From G963555815 sp965249615 [NCBI: bacterium] (GTDB taxonomy: Bacteria > UBA8248 > JACPRG01): 62,756 nucleotides of DNA. Both the position numbers and the translations under genes were made by a program. The stretch covers positions 1-62,756 of the forward strand of contig CBDFMI010000001.1 of assembly GCA_965249615.1 (NCBI GenBank), in the 5' to 3' direction. Each line of letters begins with the position of its first letter. Position 1 is the first letter of the stretch. A model generated the notes under the pieces. It was not told the DNA's origin. It did not search any database and worked only from the letters and a program-made list of their open reading frames with translations. Below are positions 42,599 to 51,885 of the stretch, one piece after another.

Positions 42599-42715
42599 GT
42601 GCCGCACGTCGTCGTGGAGGGCCCCTGCGCAGTGGGGGGATGCCACGCCCGCTTCCTTCCTGAAGAAAACCGGGCCGATGGCCGGATCATCAAATTCAAG
42701 AAGGGGATGTTGTGA
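42599..42715 (+). CDS. Possible 38-residue Cys-containing protein
   Basis: A GTG-initiated frame with AAGGGGG eight bases upstream; its TGA overlaps the GTG start of the next gene (GTGA at 42712), as in translational coupling. The product (MPHVVVEGPCAVGGCH followed by RFLPEENRADGRIIKFKKG, interrupted) has two Cys five residues apart and codon-like composition. I do not recognise a family. It could be a leader peptide or a small metal- or redox-active protein. Confidence 0.45.
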   Translation: MPHVVVEGPCAVGGCHARFLPEENRADGRIIKFKKGML

Positions 42716-43599
42716 TCCTCATCACGGGCGGGACGGGCTTTGTCGGGGGGCACGTCGTCGCTCAAGCCCTCGATGAAAATCTGAAAGTGCGCTGTCTCGT
42801 CCGTCGACCTGACTCGCCCAAGGTCCAGGCCCTCTCGGCAAAGGGGGTGGGTGTGGTGGTGGGGGACATCCTTCGGCCCGTTTCCCTGACACCCGCCATG
42901 GAGGGGGTGGAGGGCGTCATTCACCTGGTCGGGGTCATCTTTGAGAGACGGGGCGCAGGTTTTCATGAGGTCCACGTCGAGGGCACCCGGAACATTCTGG
43001 CCGCCGCCAAAGGGGCGGGCGTCAAGCGGTATGTCCACATGAGCGCGCTCGGGTCTCGCCCAAACGCTGTCAGCCGCTATCACCAGACCAAGTGGGAGGC
43101 AGAAGAGGCTGTCCGGGCAAGCGGGCTCCCCTACACGATTTTCAGGCCCTCCATCATCTTTGGCCCTGGTGATGAGTTCATCAACGTGTTTGCCAGGATG
43201 ATCCGGAGGCTTCCCTTCATCCCGGTGGCGGGGACCGGAAAGACCCCCCTTCAGCCCATTTGGATAAAAAACCTCGCCGGGTGCTTTGTCGCGGCCCTCT
43301 CGAGGGAGGGGGTATCAGACCAAATTTATGAGGCGGGGGGTCCGGAGAAGCTCACGTTGGAGGCCATACTGGACACCATTGCCCGGGTCCTCGGAAAAAA
43401 GAGAATCAAAATGCACATTCCTATGGTTTTGATGGAGATAAACGCCGCCCTCCTAAAATTCTTGCCAAAACCTCCAGTCACCAAGGACCAGCTCATCATG
43501 CTGCGCGAGGACAACACCTGTGACGTTTCTCGCCTGGTCCGGGATTTTGGGATTGACCTCTCGCCCCTTGAGGCCACGCTTCGAACCTATCTTCGATAG
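42712..43599 (+). CDS. Atypical NAD(P)-binding epimerase/dehydratase (NDUFA9-like SDR)
   Basis: A 295-residue protein that starts with GTG. The Rossmann motif is ILITGGTGFVGGHVV, followed by VIHLVGVIFERRGAGF, HMSALGS and SRYHQTKWEAEEAV, where YxxxK is present as YHQTK; Ser of the triad fits. RPSIIFGPGDEFINVFARMIR is typical of the complex I NDUFA9-like group. The enzyme may bind NAD(P) and act on a quinone- or lipid-type substrate, or serve as a chaperone; exact function is unknown. It is coupled to the small frame at 42599. Confidence 0.88.
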   Translation: MILITGGTGFVGGHVVAQALDENLKVRCLVRRPDSPKVQALSAKGVGVVVGDILRPVSLTPAMEGVEGVIHLVGVIFERRGAGFHEVHVEGTRNILAAAKGAGVKRYVHMSALGSRPNAVSRYHQTKWEAEEAVRASGLPYTIFRPSIIFGPGDEFINVFARMIRRLPFIPVAGTGKTPLQPIWIKNLAGCFVAALSREGVSDQIYEAGGPEKLTLEAILDTIARVLGKKRIKMHIPMVLMEINAALLKFLPKPPVTKDQLIMLREDNTCDVSRLVRDFGIDLSPLEATLRTYLR

Positions 43600-43644
43600 A
43601 TAAAAATCCCAGGGCGGCAGGATCTTTTGGCAATTTCAAGGCCG

Positions 43645-45096
43645 CTAACGCGTTTCGATCAACACCACGTAAGGCGAGAATTCGCTGAAGATCTCTTCGG
43701 GAGTCAGGGCAGCTCTGCGCTTTGGCGTCACGGTGACGCTAAATTTTTGGGCGAGCTGTGCCTGGTCAAGGAGGAGGGAGGCCGCTGATATCTTTGTGCC
43801 GAAGCGGATCGCCTCCACGCCTCTCTGGACCAGGCCGGAGGAGGCGATACCGATGAGCTTGCCATGAGAGTCGATGACGGGGCCCCCACTGTTGCCCTCG
43901 TTAATGGGCGTCGTCATCCGGAACTGGGCGATATTGTCCTGGAGCCCGGTCGTGGCGCTCACCTGCCCTGAGACGATGCTCGGCTGTCGGCTGGGACTTG
44001 GGCCTAGAGGGTAGCCCAGGGCGTGAACCTGCTGGCCCGGCCGAATCCCGGCGCCGAATAAGTCAGGGACAAAGCCTCCCCTCTTCGGCGGCATGCCCTG
44101 CAAGAGAACCAACGCAAGGTCGTTATTGGCATCACTCGCTACAACCTTTCCCGCATAAACCTCTCCGCTGGGAAAGGAAACCTTTATGTCGCCCACCCCC
44201 TGCAGCACATGAAAATTGGTCAGGATGTGTGAGGTTCCCTGGAGGAGAAACCCCGAACCCGCAGACCGCAACTCCTCTCTCTCAGAAGGGGTGGAAGGCG
44301 GCACAGCAGTAGCAGTGCGTGGCCTCGGGGCAGGCGCAGGAGGCGGCGCTTCGGCGACGGCGGGGGGTGCTGGGACAAGTTGGGCGAGGGCCTCGGCAAA
44401 ACCGCTTTCCCTACCAAGCTTGCCAATCGCATCACTGAGCGCCTTAGACATACTGATCGGTACAACCTGCGGCAGATTGTTTGGAAAGCCTACTCTTTTG
44501 ACCCCATGACCCTCCAGCGAGGCCTCCCACGCCGGATCAGAGAGCCCAGTGCCATACAAACTGACTTTGACGCCAATCGTCGCTTTAAATTCCTGGCCTG
44601 AAAACGTTCCGCCTTTCCCAAGGAATTGCGTAATTTCTGCTTCAAGTCGGCCCTTGGCCCTCACAGGAGAAGAAGCGACTCCTATTCCCAAGCGAAATAG
44701 CTCCTGGATGAGGGCCTCTTTTACGGAGAAGGCCAAAGGTGTGTCCAGAACAAAACTTACGCCGGAAGCTTCGAACACTAATTGTGGATTGACGCCGCGC
44801 CGATCAGCAACATCCGGCACGAAAAGTTCCACATCCGCGCCCGCAGGGAGATTTAAGAAGGTGGGAGAAGAACTGGGTGTATATGTGGGTCTTGCGATCG
44901 TCGTGGTGCAGCTGGACACCAAGAAGCTAGTGATCAGGAGGCCTGTGGCCAAACGAGCTTTGCTCAGAATAGGATGGCTCCTTGGCCTCAATTGTCTCGC
45001 GTCCTTCCAACTGGGCCTTTTCCCCATTCCGTTTGGCATCACTGGCCTCCTTGAGGACTGATAGCTGAATAAAGACATTTTATTACGGAGACCCAT
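43645..45096 (-). CDS. Lipoprotein with YajG-like domain fused to a trypsin-like protease
   Basis: A 483-residue protein. Lipobox FLVSSC (about residue 62) follows a long basic N-terminus, so the native start may be one of the Met near residues 20-24. Residues about 75-230 resemble YajG-like lipoproteins (LNLPAGADVELFVPDVADRRG). A Pro/Ala-rich linker leads to a trypsin/DegP-like domain with TNFHVL (His), NNDLALVLL (Asp) and NEGNSGGPVID (Ser), without a PDZ. It likely acts in the periplasm at the outer membrane as a quality-control or regulatory protease. Convergent with the epimerase gene. Confidence 0.82.
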   Translation of the reverse strand: MGLRNKMSLFSYQSSRRPVMPNGMGKRPSWKDARQLRPRSHPILSKARLATGLLITSFLVSSCTTTIARPTYTPSSSPTFLNLPAGADVELFVPDVADRRGVNPQLVFEASGVSFVLDTPLAFSVKEALIQELFRLGIGVASSPVRAKGRLEAEITQFLGKGGTFSGQEFKATIGVKVSLYGTGLSDPAWEASLEGHGVKRVGFPNNLPQVVPISMSKALSDAIGKLGRESGFAEALAQLVPAPPAVAEAPPPAPAPRPRTATAVPPSTPSEREELRSAGSGFLLQGTSHILTNFHVLQGVGDIKVSFPSGEVYAGKVVASDANNDLALVLLQGMPPKRGGFVPDLFGAGIRPGQQVHALGYPLGPSPSRQPSIVSGQVSATTGLQDNIAQFRMTTPINEGNSGGPVIDSHGKLIGIASSGLVQRGVEAIRFGTKISAASLLLDQAQLAQKFSVTVTPKRRAALTPEEIFSEFSPYVVLIETR

Positions 45097-45141
45097 AAAC
45101 CAACGCCGAACATCTGTCCCATATACCGCCTCTAATCCTCC

Positions 45142-45651
45142 TTACTTCCTCGAAGAAGGGCCCTTTCCAGGGGCTTTGCTTTTAGAAATCTTGGCTCGCC
45201 CCCTCTCCAGTTGAAGGGTCACCTCCTCTTTGACCGAGGCCAGAACCACACTGGTCTCGGTCCCCGTCACCCCCTGGATGGAGCGCACCCGGTCCATCAG
45301 GAGACGGTCCAGGGCCTCGGCGTTCTCGACGCGAACCTTCAAGATGTAAGCGTGGGTCCCGGTCACACGGTGGCATTCCTGGACGGCGTCAAGAGCGTGG
45401 ATGGCTTGAATGAAGGGGTCGTTGAACTTGGGGGACTCGATGGAGACCAGGACAAAGGCCGTAATGTCTTTGCCGAGCTTTTTGAAGTCCAGGAGGGCCA
45501 CATAATCCCGAACGATTCCCTGGCCTTCGAGCCTTTTCATCCGTTCGGCGACCGAGGGGGGCGTGAGCCCGACCGTCTTTGCGATCTCCAGCCCCGTTGC
45601 CCTGGCATTTTCCTGCAGCTTGTTGAGGATTTCTAGGTCGATGGCGTCCAT
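45142..45651 (-). CDS. Lrp/AsnC family transcriptional regulator
   Basis: A 169-residue protein. The N-terminal winged HTH (DAIDLEILNKLQENARATGLEIAKTVGLTPPSVAERMKRLEGQGIVRDY) is followed by the RAM/ligand domain (DITAFVLVSIE, ECHRVTGTHAYILKVRVENAEALDRLL, IQGVTGTETSVVLASVKE). It senses amino acids or similar effectors in multimeric form. The tail is basic. It is divergent from a VOC gene and the spacer holds a perfect palindrome (45720-45745), a probable autoregulatory site. Confidence 0.93.
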   Translation of the reverse strand: MDAIDLEILNKLQENARATGLEIAKTVGLTPPSVAERMKRLEGQGIVRDYVALLDFKKLGKDITAFVLVSIESPKFNDPFIQAIHALDAVQECHRVTGTHAYILKVRVENAEALDRLLMDRVRSIQGVTGTETSVVLASVKEEVTLQLERGRAKISKSKAPGKGPSSRK

Positions 45652-45719
45652 CTCGCCCCCCCCTAAAGGTTTTTCATCTCTAATTCAATTTTTTTAAGCT
45701 TTTCAGACAAAATACCTAA

Positions 45720-45745
45720 TTTATGTTGAAATAAATTAACATAAA
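45720..45745. promoter_or_regulatory. Palindromic operator, probable Lrp/AsnC site
   Basis: Perfect inverted repeat TTTATGTT (45720-45727) / AACATAAA (45738-45745) around a 10-base A/T-rich centre. It lies in an unusually A/T-rich segment between the divergent Lrp/AsnC and VOC genes. Further half-site-like sequence (TTTACATG) follows at about 45753. Lrp-type proteins bind such A/T-rich, imperfect-to-perfect palindromes. Confidence 0.6.
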
Positions 45746-45922
45746 CATTAAATTTACATGAAGAACCCCCGACGGACCGGCGCGTTGACAGGACCGACAG
45801 CCTATAAAGTCTACGCCATCTGCCGGGGGGCCGTAAAGCGGGCAAGAGGCGGCCCTTCTGCCGAATGGCCGAGAAGAGATGAGGGTTTCTGTGCATGACA
45901 GAGAAGAGAGGAGGAAAACCAA

Positions 45923-46375
45923 GTGGCATCTCTAAAACATGCTGCCGTCTGCACCCAGGATATCGGCGAGACCCTTGAGTTCTACGCCAAGGTCTTCGGC
46001 CTTCAGGTCGTTAAACGCATTGAGACCGAGGATTTTGAAAACATCTTCCTGAGCGATGGGACGACTAGCCTCGCCATCCTCCGCTACAAGACCCAGAAAG
46101 GGGCACAGGCCTGGACTGTGGGCCCCCCCATCCGGATGGTGGGCCTGGACCACCTGGGTTTCGCCGTCGATGATCCAGAGGAGGTCAGAGAGCGCCTGGT
46201 AGAGGTCGGGGCCCCCATTCAGGGCCGGCCGGAGCGCTACGACAAGTTTAACCTGAGCGTCCCCTTCAAGACCCGGGATCCGAACGGCGTCCTCATCGAC
46301 GTCGCCTCCACCTGGCCCGGAATTAAATCTGTTGGCGATGAACAGGAGACCCTCGTCTCTACCCTGGCGGATTGA
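45923..46375 (+). CDS. VOC family (glyoxalase/dioxygenase fold) protein
   Basis: A 150-residue protein with two beta-alpha-beta-beta-beta modules. KHAAVCTQDIGETLEFYAKVFGLQVV begins module one, with a metal His equivalent at KH; VGLDHLGFAVDDPEEV begins module two; FKTRDPNGVLIDVAST ends with a Glu-to-Asp change at the last metal ligand. It starts with GTG after GAGAGGAGGAAA. A likely target of the divergent Lrp/AsnC regulator. The substrate (lyase, epimerase or dioxygenase) is unknown. Confidence 0.85.
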   Translation: MASLKHAAVCTQDIGETLEFYAKVFGLQVVKRIETEDFENIFLSDGTTSLAILRYKTQKGAQAWTVGPPIRMVGLDHLGFAVDDPEEVRERLVEVGAPIQGRPERYDKFNLSVPFKTRDPNGVLIDVASTWPGIKSVGDEQETLVSTLAD

Positions 46376-46390
46376 GTCGCCTGAATTGAA

Positions 46391-46436
46391 GGGGGGGCTC
46401 GTCTGTCTTGGTGCGCCAGAGGTTGAGAGCCCCCCC
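46391..46436 (+). terminator. Terminator-like hairpin after the VOC gene
   Basis: A 9-bp perfect stem GGGGGGGCT (46391-46399) / AGCCCCCCC (46428-46436) begins 16 bases after the stop. The T tract is poor (TAAAA), so it may be weak or need Rho. Confidence 0.5.
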
Positions 46437-46716
46437 TAAAAGCCCTTATCTCCAGTTTCGCAGTTTTTTCAGTGGGTTCGGCGTCTATCCTTGAAAAAGT
46501 GAAAAGTGAAAATTGAAAATTTTGACAATCCCGTCTGGTCTGAGGCTGGCACGAAGACTTTTTGCCGACGTTTTTGGATTCAGTCTTGCATCGGCCGCCG
46601 TTCTCTGGCATTTTGATATGCAGATTTTTCAAGACAGATTCAGGAGACAGTTGGCCAAAAATATCGGTTTACGCAACAGATATAAACAGTATCGCGGTCA
46701 TCTCGGGAAGGAAATC

Positions 46717-49062
46717 ATGTTTCGATCTTTTTTCCATAAACTGTGTCTGAGCGCTCTTATCGCAATTTTTCTTGCGCCGTTGTCCCGCGTCGATACGGCT
46801 TTTTCAGAGGCCGACGATCAGCACATTACAGCGCCCAGCGCCGACGCGGGTTCCCTGCCGGGTGCACCTGCTTTTGATGAAACCCTTGTCGAGGAGCTCG
46901 GGGCGGCCAGGGTCAAGCAAGACCCGCAATACAAGCCTCGCACACGCCATCTGAGGTCTGACGGCTCGGCGAAGTACACGAACCGCCTCTTCCTCGAATC
47001 GAGCCCCTATCTTCTCCAGCACGCGCACAATCCGGTGAACTGGTACCCCTGGGGCAGCGAGGCGTTTGAGGCCGCGCAGAAACTGGGCCGTCCGGTGTTT
47101 CTCTCTGTGGGGTACTCGACCTGCCACTGGTGTCATGTGATGGAGGAGGAGTCCTTCGAAGACGAAGAGATCGCCCGTGTGCTCAACGAGAACTATATCG
47201 CCATCAAGGTGGATCGTGAGGAGCGCCCGGACGTGGACGCCATTTATATGAACGCGGTCCAACTTCTGACGGGCCGCGGCGGGTGGCCGATGACCGTTTG
47301 GCTCACTCCAGACAAGAAGCCCTTATTCGGAGGGACCTACTTCCCCCCCCGTGATGGCGATCGGGGTGCCCAGGTCGGTCTTCTGACCCTGTTGGACAGG
47401 ATCCGAGAGGTCTATGACACCGAGCCCGATCGCGTCGCCAGGGCGGCGGACGAGATCACGGCAAGGCTCCGAGAGAACCTGACCCCGCCCGCGGGACAGG
47501 GACTCCCCGGGGCCCCGGTCATTCACAAGGCGGCGCGATTCTACAAAGAACGCTTCGATTCGGTCTTCGGGGGAATGCAGGGAGCGCCCAAATTCCCCAG
47601 CAGCCTGTCGGTCCGTTTTCTGCTGCGTTACCACCTGCGCACGGGGGATGAGCAGTCCCTTCAGATGGCGGAGGTAACGCTGGAGAAGATGGTGGCTGGA
47701 GGGATATACGACCATGTGGGGGGCGGATTTCACCGCTACTCCACCGATGTCAGCTGGCTTGTGCCGCACTTCGAGAAGATGCTCTACGACAACGCCATTC
47801 TCGCTCTGACATACCTTGAGGGCTATCAGGCGACCGGGCGGGAGGATTTCGCGCGGGTGGTGAGAGAGATCCTCCGGTACGTTGGGCGGGATATGACCTC
47901 ACCGAGCGGCGCCTTTTATTCCGCCACCGACGCCGACAGTCTGAATCCCGAGGGACACCGGGAGGAGGGTTGGTTTTTCACCTGGACGCCCGACGAGATT
48001 GAAGCCGTGCTTGGCAAGGACCGTGCGCGTGTCCTTGCGACCTATTACGACGTCACCGCGCGGGGCAACTTTGAGGGTAGAAATATCCTGAACACGCCGG
48101 GCCGCCTTGATGAGGTCGCCCGTGCCCTCCACCTTTCCCCTGAGGAGGTTCAGGCCATCGTGGAGGAATCCAAGGAGCTGCTTTATGAGGCCCGCGGCAA
48201 ACGGCCCCCGCTGCTCCGGGATGAGAAGATTCTGACCAGTTGGAACGGCCTCATGATCTCAGCCTTCGCGCAGGCCGCACTGGTTCTGGAGGACGAGGAG
48301 TATGCGAAGCGGGCCGAGGCGGCGGCCGATTTTCTCCTCGAAAACCTGGTCAGAGAGGGTCGTCTAGTTCACAGCTACAAGGACGGGCAGGCGCGCAACA
48401 ATGCTTTTCTCAGCGACTACGCGTTCTTCACGGCCGGGCTCCTCGATCTTTACGAGATAACGGGAAATCCCCGTTGGCTGAGAGCGGCCATCGACCTTGA
48501 CACCGTTCTGGAAAAATTCTACGAGGACAAGAAAAACGGCGGGTTCTTCATGACGCCCTCTGACCATGAAAATCTTCTGGTCCGGGAGAAGCCGGGCTAC
48601 GACGGGGCCGAGCCCTCTGGAAATTCTGTGGCGGTCATGAATCTGCTCCGATTTTACGAGTTCACAACCGAGGATCGATATCGAAAGCGGAGTGAAAAGG
48701 GATTAGAGGCTTTCAACGGTACGTTGAGGGAAGCACCATTGGCCCTCTCCGAGATGCTCTTGGCCACTGACTTTTATCTTGATGACCCCAAAGAGGTGAT
48801 CATCATCACGCCCAACTCGAGGGCGGAGGCCGAGCCGCTGCTCGAACAGCTTCGCGCCACATTTGTCCCCAACCGGATTCTGGCCGTGGTGTCCGAGGGG
48901 GAGGAGCTCGAGTCCCAGGCGAAGCTTATCCCGCTTCTTGAGGGGAGGATAGCGAAGCAGGGAAAGGCGACCGCGTACGTGTGTTCGGGTGGAATTTGCG
49001 AGCTCCCCACGACTGATCCCGAAGTCTTTGCCAAGCTGCTTCGTGAGGTGAACCCGTTCTAA
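46717..49062 (+). CDS. DUF255 thioredoxin-fold protein (YyaL/SPATA20-like), exported
   Basis: A 781-residue protein. The start is set at 46717, where GGAAGGAAATC precedes [23 protein letters not shown], a signal peptide; the longer frame to 46513 lacks a ribosome binding site. The N-terminal domain has [37 protein letters not shown] (CxxC redox site), [14 protein letters not shown] and [24 protein letters not shown]. The rest is an (alpha/alpha)6 glycosidase-like barrel ([37 protein letters not shown]). This family is widespread and its function is not well known. Most members are cytoplasmic, so export would be unusual. Confidence 0.9.
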   Translation: MFRSFFHKLCLSALIAIFLAPLSRVDTAFSEADDQHITAPSADAGSLPGAPAFDETLVEELGAARVKQDPQYKPRTRHLRSDGSAKYTNRLFLESSPYLLQHAHNPVNWYPWGSEAFEAAQKLGRPVFLSVGYSTCHWCHVMEEESFEDEEIARVLNENYIAIKVDREERPDVDAIYMNAVQLLTGRGGWPMTVWLTPDKKPLFGGTYFPPRDGDRGAQVGLLTLLDRIREVYDTEPDRVARAADEITARLRENLTPPAGQGLPGAPVIHKAARFYKERFDSVFGGMQGAPKFPSSLSVRFLLRYHLRTGDEQSLQMAEVTLEKMVAGGIYDHVGGGFHRYSTDVSWLVPHFEKMLYDNAILALTYLEGYQATGREDFARVVREILRYVGRDMTSPSGAFYSATDADSLNPEGHREEGWFFTWTPDEIEAVLGKDRARVLATYYDVTARGNFEGRNILNTPGRLDEVARALHLSPEEVQAIVEESKELLYEARGKRPPLLRDEKILTSWNGLMISAFAQAALVLEDEEYAKRAEAAADFLLENLVREGRLVHSYKDGQARNNAFLSDYAFFTAGLLDLYEITGNPRWLRAAIDLDTVLEKFYEDKKNGGFFMTPSDHENLLVREKPGYDGAEPSGNSVAVMNLLRFYEFTTEDRYRKRSEKGLEAFNGTLREAPLALSEMLLATDFYLDDPKEVIIITPNSRAEAEPLLEQLRATFVPNRILAVVSEGEELESQAKLIPLLEGRIAKQGKATAYVCSGGICELPTTDPEVFAKLLREVNPF

Positions 49063-49204
49063 CCAAAAACCTCACCGCGTTCGGTGAATCACTGTTCAAC
49101 CGGTAAATACCCGAGACAGATCGAAAGCTCCATTCCGCTTGGCCGCCAAGCAGGCCACCCCTTTTGCGAAATAGACGAGATATCTCCCTTCAGGGCGCCA
49201 GGTT

Positions 49205-50041
49205 TTATTCTCTGGCAGAGAGAGTGGACAGGAAGAGGCGTGCGATCCGGCGGGCACGGAGGGGGAGGAACGCGTAGGCGAAGGCGTGGAGGACGGTGGC
49301 TCTATAGGGGAAGCGGATAGGGAGGCATTGTGCACCGGGGAGATGTTTTTCCACCTCTTGAAGGAAGATGTCCCCCGGGTGGGTTTTCTTGTGGCCGTTC
49401 AGGAGGAAGAGGCGCTGGGTCGCGAATCGCCCCGCCTTCAGCGTGTGAACAGGATCGATGGCCTCCCAGCGCTGGCGAAGGAGGTCGAGCGTTATCCCTC
49501 TGGACTCGAGCGTCCGGCGACAACGGGCGGTTTTCGGGGAATGCCATAAGGCGGCCGCTGGGTCCCCCATCGCCAGGACCACAATGCCTGCGTCGAACTT
49601 CTCCCTGGAGAGGCTTCGAAGGGCGATGAGGCCGCCCAGGCTGAGGCCGAGGAGTCCGATGGGGCGATGGGGGCTGCCTTCTCGAAAGTGTAGCAAGAGA
49701 CGGCGGATGTCTTGGAGGGACTGAAGGAAATTGTCCCGCGTCCAGTCCACGTTGTCCGTTATCACGAGACTGCCGTTGGGATGACCTGCGGGAGAGCGCT
49801 GGCCGTGAAGGGGCATGGTCAGGAGACAGGATTCCACTCCCTGCCTGAGGAGCCCTTGGGCCAGAAATTGCTCGATTCGCCAGGGGCCCCTTCGCCACCC
49901 GGGTATGATGAGAAGTAGCGGGAGTTCCCGTCCGGGTCTCTTCAGATGGAGGGCGAAGGCGGTCCCGTTCTCTGGGTAAGGCGTCCGTCTGGGACTCGGG
50001 AAGGAGAGCTCCACCTCAACACGCCCAGGGGTAGAACGCAC
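49205..50041 (-). CDS. Alpha/beta hydrolase (serine esterase type)
   Basis: A 278-residue protein. The strand LLLIIPGWRRGPWRIEQFLAQGLL holds the oxyanion region, GLLGLSLGGLIALRSL the nucleophile elbow (GLSLG, Ser about residue 146), and ATVLHAFAYAF near the C-terminus may carry the catalytic His. LFLLNGHKKTHPGD may supply an acid. No signal peptide is seen. Convergent with the DUF255 gene. Substrate unknown, possibly acetyl esters or lipids. Confidence 0.8.
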   Translation of the reverse strand: MRSTPGRVEVELSFPSPRRTPYPENGTAFALHLKRPGRELPLLLIIPGWRRGPWRIEQFLAQGLLRQGVESCLLTMPLHGQRSPAGHPNGSLVITDNVDWTRDNFLQSLQDIRRLLLHFREGSPHRPIGLLGLSLGGLIALRSLSREKFDAGIVVLAMGDPAAALWHSPKTARCRRTLESRGITLDLLRQRWEAIDPVHTLKAGRFATQRLFLLNGHKKTHPGDIFLQEVEKHLPGAQCLPIRFPYRATVLHAFAYAFLPLRARRIARLFLSTLSARE

Positions 50042-50153
50042 CTGGCGAGAGGTGACAGGCTGGGTCTCTAGACGGAGTCCCCCTCTTCATCCATTTCCCT
50101 CAACCCTCGGCGATCCCCGTCTTGCCGGCTGTGAGGGGGGAGTTTCGTTGTGA

Positions 50154-50816
50154 TTAGCAGTATTCTCTGTAAACTCCGTCGAGCATTGACCACATAGATT
50201 CGAGCGACGTATTCAAGGCTCTTCTCACCTTTGCTTTTTGTTCTTTTGTCTTCGCATGCTTTGTAATTAACTTCTTCCAAGTTTTCTGGTGCTCGATGTC
50301 AACCTCACCGTGGACTTCAAAAAACTCTAAAGAATTTTTGTCCTTTAGGTTGTAATGTTTTCTCAGCCCTTGCATTTTCAGCGTTGCGATGTCGGAGACC
50401 TGCGCCTCGTAAGCGAGCAGCGCGGCGGCGCCTTCCAACAAGTCTTTTGAAGAAAGCCTTCTTAGCGAGTCAAGCATGCCCTTTGTCTCGGGAAGCATTT
50501 CGGCATCGATCTTGTTTCTTTTTACCCCGATGCCTTCGGCAAACCGAAGCCAGAGCTCTGTGTGTGGAAGATCCTTGTCTTCTTCTTTATTCAAGTTGCT
50601 CAGTATGAGCATCCTGTCTTCTTCATCGGGGGTGTTTGAGTGCACTCTGCTTACAAACCTCGGAAATTCCGAGACAAATTTGTAGTATTGCCGTGCATAA
50701 CCCCTCAGCGCCTCAAGACTGATTTCACCTTCATTCCATAGCTGGTAAAATTTATGTTTCGACAAATGTTTCTTGCCGATGTCCTTTTCGAGCAATTGGA
50801 CGAAATCCCTTTTCAT
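50154..50816 (-). CDS. CADD family haem-oxygenase-fold protein, candidate para-aminobenzoate synthase
   Basis: A 220-residue all-helical protein of the CADD/PqqC/TenA fold. Candidate metal ligands are Glu78, His85, Glu137, His169, Asp173 and His177 (NKEE, LPHTELW, AYEAQ, VHGEVDIEH). Tyr24 (HKFYQLW) and Lys147 occupy the places that, as I recall, are Tyr27 and Lys152 of Chlamydia CADD, where the enzyme's own tyrosine becomes para-aminobenzoate. That would feed folate synthesis without PabABC. The gene is clearly A/T-richer than its neighbours, suggesting transfer. It is not in an operon with other folate genes; folD is 37 kb away. Confidence 0.8.
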   Translation of the reverse strand: MKRDFVQLLEKDIGKKHLSKHKFYQLWNEGEISLEALRGYARQYYKFVSEFPRFVSRVHSNTPDEEDRMLILSNLNKEEDKDLPHTELWLRFAEGIGVKRNKIDAEMLPETKGMLDSLRRLSSKDLLEGAAALLAYEAQVSDIATLKMQGLRKHYNLKDKNSLEFFEVHGEVDIEHQKTWKKLITKHAKTKEQKAKVRRALNTSLESMWSMLDGVYREYC

Positions 50817-50902
50817 ATTTTCACCTCCAGGTTTTCAGGTTTTGAATGTTCGGATTTTACCATCTCGGACCCGGTTTCAACACCTTCTTTTTAGGCCGAA
50901 AA

Positions 50903-51658
50903 TCAGTGCATGAAAGAGCCTCCGTCCACGATCAGGGTCTGACCGGCAATAAAATCGCTTTCATCTGAGAGAAAGAAGACCACGGCCCCGACCAGGTCCT
51001 CGGGGAACTGGCTTCGGGGGATGGCCCGAGTCTTCATCATGGCCCGGTCCTCTTCCTCCAGCTCGGGGCGGGCGGCGACGAGGGCCTCGCTTTGGGTGAG
51101 GCCCGGTGCCACGGCGTTGACGCAGATCCCGTCCTTTCCCACCTCTCGGGCGAGGGCCCGCGTGAGGGCCACCACGGCCCCTTTGGAGGCCGTGTAGTGG
51201 AGGAAGTTCGGTGTCCCCTTGAAGGGGACCCCCGAGGCAATGTTGACGATCTTCCCCTTCCCCTGGGTCTTCATGTAGGGATAGACAGCCCGGCTGCAGA
51301 GCCAGGTTCCCTTGACGTTCACGGCCATCACCCGGTCCCAGTCGGCCTCGGGGATATCGTGGAAGGGGCCGTAGCGAATGTCTGCGAAGATCCCGGCGTT
51401 GTTGACGAGGCCGTCGATACGGCCAAATCGCCCTTGGGTCTCTTTGGCCATGGCCTCAACGCTTTTGCCGTCGGTGATGTCGGTCTGCAGAGAGATCGCT
51501 TCAGCGCCCGCTTTTTGAACCTCCTCGGCCGCCGGTCCGCCATCAAGGATGTCAGCGATCACCACCCTGGCCCCCTCCCGGGCGAGGCCGAGGGCGTAGA
51601 CCTTGCCGATCCCACGGGCCCCTCCGGTGACGATGACCACCTTGTCCTTCAAGCGCAT
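50903..51658 (-). CDS. Short-chain dehydrogenase/reductase
   Basis: A 251-residue classical SDR. VVIVTGGARGIGKVYALGLAREGARVVIAD (TGxxxGxG) binds NAD(P), with Asp at the end of beta-2 favouring NAD. LVNNAGIF is the NNAG motif, and VNIASGV...YTASKGAV the Ser-Tyr-Lys catalytic residues. The end SDFIAGQTLIVDGG is typical. The substrate cannot be told. It stands alone on the minus strand. Confidence 0.93.
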   Translation of the reverse strand: MRLKDKVVIVTGGARGIGKVYALGLAREGARVVIADILDGGPAAEEVQKAGAEAISLQTDITDGKSVEAMAKETQGRFGRIDGLVNNAGIFADIRYGPFHDIPEADWDRVMAVNVKGTWLCSRAVYPYMKTQGKGKIVNIASGVPFKGTPNFLHYTASKGAVVALTRALAREVGKDGICVNAVAPGLTQSEALVAARPELEEEDRAMMKTRAIPRSQFPEDLVGAVVFFLSDESDFIAGQTLIVDGGSFMH

Positions 51659-51885
51659 GGATGCCTCCTCGTCAAGGCGGGGACCGTACCTTCAGCCGAT
51701 TCCTCGAAGGAGGGACGCAGAAAACATCACTATACTCTAAGGGGCTTGAGTGGCAAAGGGTCAGGTGTCCCTGTGAACGATGGTTTTTTTGGTAATATGG
51801 TTTTCATCTTCACCGTGAGCGAAATGGCCCCCGTGATGACCGGGGACTCTATCGACTATGGCACCCCTCTGGAAGCTTTGGGCGA

